From positions 2,728,001-2,792,000 of the forward strand of contig NZ_CP073346.1 of assembly GCF_024397895.1 (NCBI RefSeq): 64,000 nt of DNA, written 5' to 3'. The translations under genes were made by a program, and so were the position numbers. This document shows, in pieces, positions 62,399 through 64,000 of the stretch; position 1 is the stretch's first letter; every line of letters begins with the position of its first letter. The notes under the pieces were generated by a model. It did not search any database. It saw nothing but the letters and a program-made list of their open reading frames with translations, and was not told the DNA's origin. This DNA is from Pseudomonas benzenivorans. Lineage in GTDB: Bacteria; Pseudomonadota; Gammaproteobacteria; Pseudomonadales; Pseudomonadaceae.

Positions 62399-63910
62399 AT
62401 GCCAAAAGGCAAGAAACCAAACTGCCGCCGTGCTCCTGTGATGGTCGGCACTTTGCTTGTCGCACTCAGCTCGTCAGTGTTTGCGGCTGAATTAACGACC
62501 ACATTCGCTGGTGGAAACGGCCAAAATGGGAATATGTTCGATATTTCGGCCACTGGCAGTAGCGGTTTCACTATTACTGGCATTGCTCAAAACTTTGATA
62601 GCGCACAACCGATTTCGGGGTACCAAATATGGGTCGCTACAGGAGGGGTTACAGGTAATACGCAAAATGCGTCTGCTTGGACTTTGCTCGCCAGCACGGG
62701 AAGTTTTGTTAGTAACGCGTTCGGGACCCCCACCTTATTGCCTTTTACGACTCCGCTTTCGATTGCCTTGACCCCGGGGCAAACAATCGGTCTTTACTTG
62801 ACAAATACGGATGGCTCGTCGGTTGCGTATACGAACGGGTCAGGGGTTGGGAGCGTCGCAGCAAGCGATGAGCTGCTCACCATCTATGAAGGCTACGGGA
62901 AAGCGTATTCTGTTGATTTCCTCGGAAGTACCTTTTCTCCAAGAATTTGGAACGGGACGCTTTACTATTTCTCGGGCCCAGATGCTGCCAGTACTCTAGC
63001 TTCAATGCAGCAAAACGCTTCGGGTTTACGTAATATTTTCTCGTTACAAAGCTCTTACGTAAACCCTGGGTTAAGTTACGACTGCTCGATTTTTGATAAG
63101 AATGGTATCTGTGTTGCCGTCTCAGGTCGGAACACTGACACCAGCGGCGATGGCCCCGAGGCTACCTCGGGAGTTCTGACGGTTGCCTATGAACTCAATC
63201 CGAATATCAGGATTGGTGGCTTCCTTGAGCAATATGTTTCCGACTATTCAAGCGGTGGAGTCAACGTTAAAAACAACAACCCCGACTTCGGTATCTTTGG
63301 GGTCTGGTCTCAAACGGGTACTGACGAAGGGATCAAGGTTCGTGCCGCGTATCGATATGGCAAGCGAGACCTTAGCATCACGCGCGATGCGATAGATACC
63401 GCCGAGGCCGGTAGCGGGAGCTCCAAACTTGTTACTGAAGGTACGCAACTCACTACCAGTTATGGGTACACCCTCAGCAGCACCGTGCTGGCCAGCCCGT
63501 ACCTAGGTGTTCGTTACACGAACATTGCCCGTAACGGCTACACGGAATCCGCTTCCGACACCGTGTCTGCACCGCTGCACTTCGATACCTTGCGTCAAGA
63601 ATCGACGTCGTTGCTGGCTGGTGTGGATCTGTCGGCATTGGTTGCCCCTTCCGTGACGATCAATGGTTCTGTCGGCGTTGAAACTGATACGCAGCGTAGG
63701 GTTGGCGAATACTCTGCGACTGGCGTGGCCGATCTTGCCGCGATTGAATTCAACGGTGATACCCGCAAAACTCGCATGGTTGGCTCGGCAGGTGTGACTT
63801 ACAAGATCGACCGCGCCCAGCAAATTAGTGCCCAGACCTGGTACCGCGAAGAGGCTTACGGCTCGACGGCAACGACAACCGGAATGGTCACTTATACTGT
63901 TGGTTTCTGA
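62399..63910 (+). CDS. Autotransporter-domain outer-membrane protein
   Basis: A 503-residue exported protein. A signal peptide with cleavage after SSSVFA and a Ser/Thr/Gly-rich passenger (about 32-200) precede a C-terminal beta-barrel of about 270 residues with alternating strands that ends VTYTVGF, the outer-membrane assembly signature. It contains a short Cys pair (DCSIFDKNGIC). Codon use is much less GC-biased than the neighbours, which suggests recent acquisition. Passenger function unknown. Confidence 0.85.
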   Translation: MPKGKKPNCRRAPVMVGTLLVALSSSVFAAELTTTFAGGNGQNGNMFDISATGSSGFTITGIAQNFDSAQPISGYQIWVATGGVTGNTQNASAWTLLASTGSFVSNAFGTPTLLPFTTPLSIALTPGQTIGLYLTNTDGSSVAYTNGSGVGSVAASDELLTIYEGYGKAYSVDFLGSTFSPRIWNGTLYYFSGPDAASTLASMQQNASGLRNIFSLQSSYVNPGLSYDCSIFDKNGICVAVSGRNTDTSGDGPEATSGVLTVAYELNPNIRIGGFLEQYVSDYSSGGVNVKNNNPDFGIFGVWSQTGTDEGIKVRAAYRYGKRDLSITRDAIDTAEAGSGSSKLVTEGTQLTTSYGYTLSSTVLASPYLGVRYTNIARNGYTESASDTVSAPLHFDTLRQESTSLLAGVDLSALVAPSVTINGSVGVETDTQRRVGEYSATGVADLAAIEFNGDTRKTRMVGSAGVTYKIDRAQQISAQTWYREEAYGSTATTTGMVTYTVGF

Positions 63911-63930
63911 AACTCTGAACCGCCACGAAG

Positions 63931-63958
63931 AACCCGTCGGGAAATCTGCGGGTTTTTT
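63931..63958 (+). terminator. Terminator after the autotransporter-like gene
   Basis: AACCCG pairs with CGGGTT across a 12 nt loop, followed by a run of T, 21 bp after the stop. Confidence 0.75.
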
Positions 63959-64000
63959 ATTTCTTCAACTGGCACATGGTGGAGTCAAACAATAACAAAG

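Overview
The window looks like one chromosomal segment of a Pseudomonas-type gammaproteobacterium. It is GC-rich with strong third-position G/C bias. It carries the split pntAA/pntAB/pntB transhydrogenase, gcdR-gcdH-gcdG, an OprD porin, gabDT, a tRNA-Arg(CCG), polyamine puuA/puuB-type genes and interspersed REP-like palindromes. Species cannot be fixed from the sequence. No phage, plasmid, CRISPR array or intact insertion sequence was seen.

Left part (1-9.8 kb): housekeeping and stress genes. These are the transhydrogenase operon (minus strand, cut by the left edge), the glutarate/glutaryl-CoA module, and a nitric-oxide detoxification pair (flavohemoprotein and its sigma-54 activator). The divergent control region of that pair holds three GT-N7-AC sites and a textbook -24/-12 element. 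An arsenic region follows (9.8-16.4 kb): an MFS exporter divergent from a Cys-rich MarR, an ArsN-type acetyltransferase, an ArsO-type flavoprotein with a Cys-rich tail, then arsR-gapdh-arsJ, closed by a strong terminator.

Middle part (16.9-44.9 kb): carboxylate uptake and catabolism. There is a TRAP transporter (dctPQM), c-di-GMP genes (a degenerate EAL protein, and a molybdopterin-fold protein coupled to a GGDEF-EAL protein), an OprD porin with a chemoreceptor, and a LysR regulator. An itaconate-like cluster comes next (MaoC-type hydratase, acyl-CoA dehydrogenase, MmgE/PrpD, citramalyl-CoA-lyase-like CitE). A second catabolic cluster follows: MmgE/PrpD, GntR, MFS, small helical protein, amidase, CaiB/BaiF, crotonase, and a PuuE/cyclic-imidase-like deacetylase. 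I read this second cluster as a candidate pathway for a cyclic imide or similar amide that ends in a CoA-activated branched dicarboxylate. Several of its enzymes have swapped catalytic residues.

Right part (45-64 kb): tRNA-Arg, gabD-gabT, and then a tight operon led by arsS (arsenosugar-type radical SAM). The operon continues with a sodium:solute symporter, a degenerate phosphoesterase-like protein, a VTT/DedA-reductase fusion, a DUF3047 protein and a flavoprotein. I consider this the other strong candidate for an under-described system. A cytoplasmic-sensor MCP, a gamma-glutamyl-polyamine synthetase/oxidase pair, a DUF2986 gene and an AT-richer, probably acquired autotransporter-like protein complete the window.
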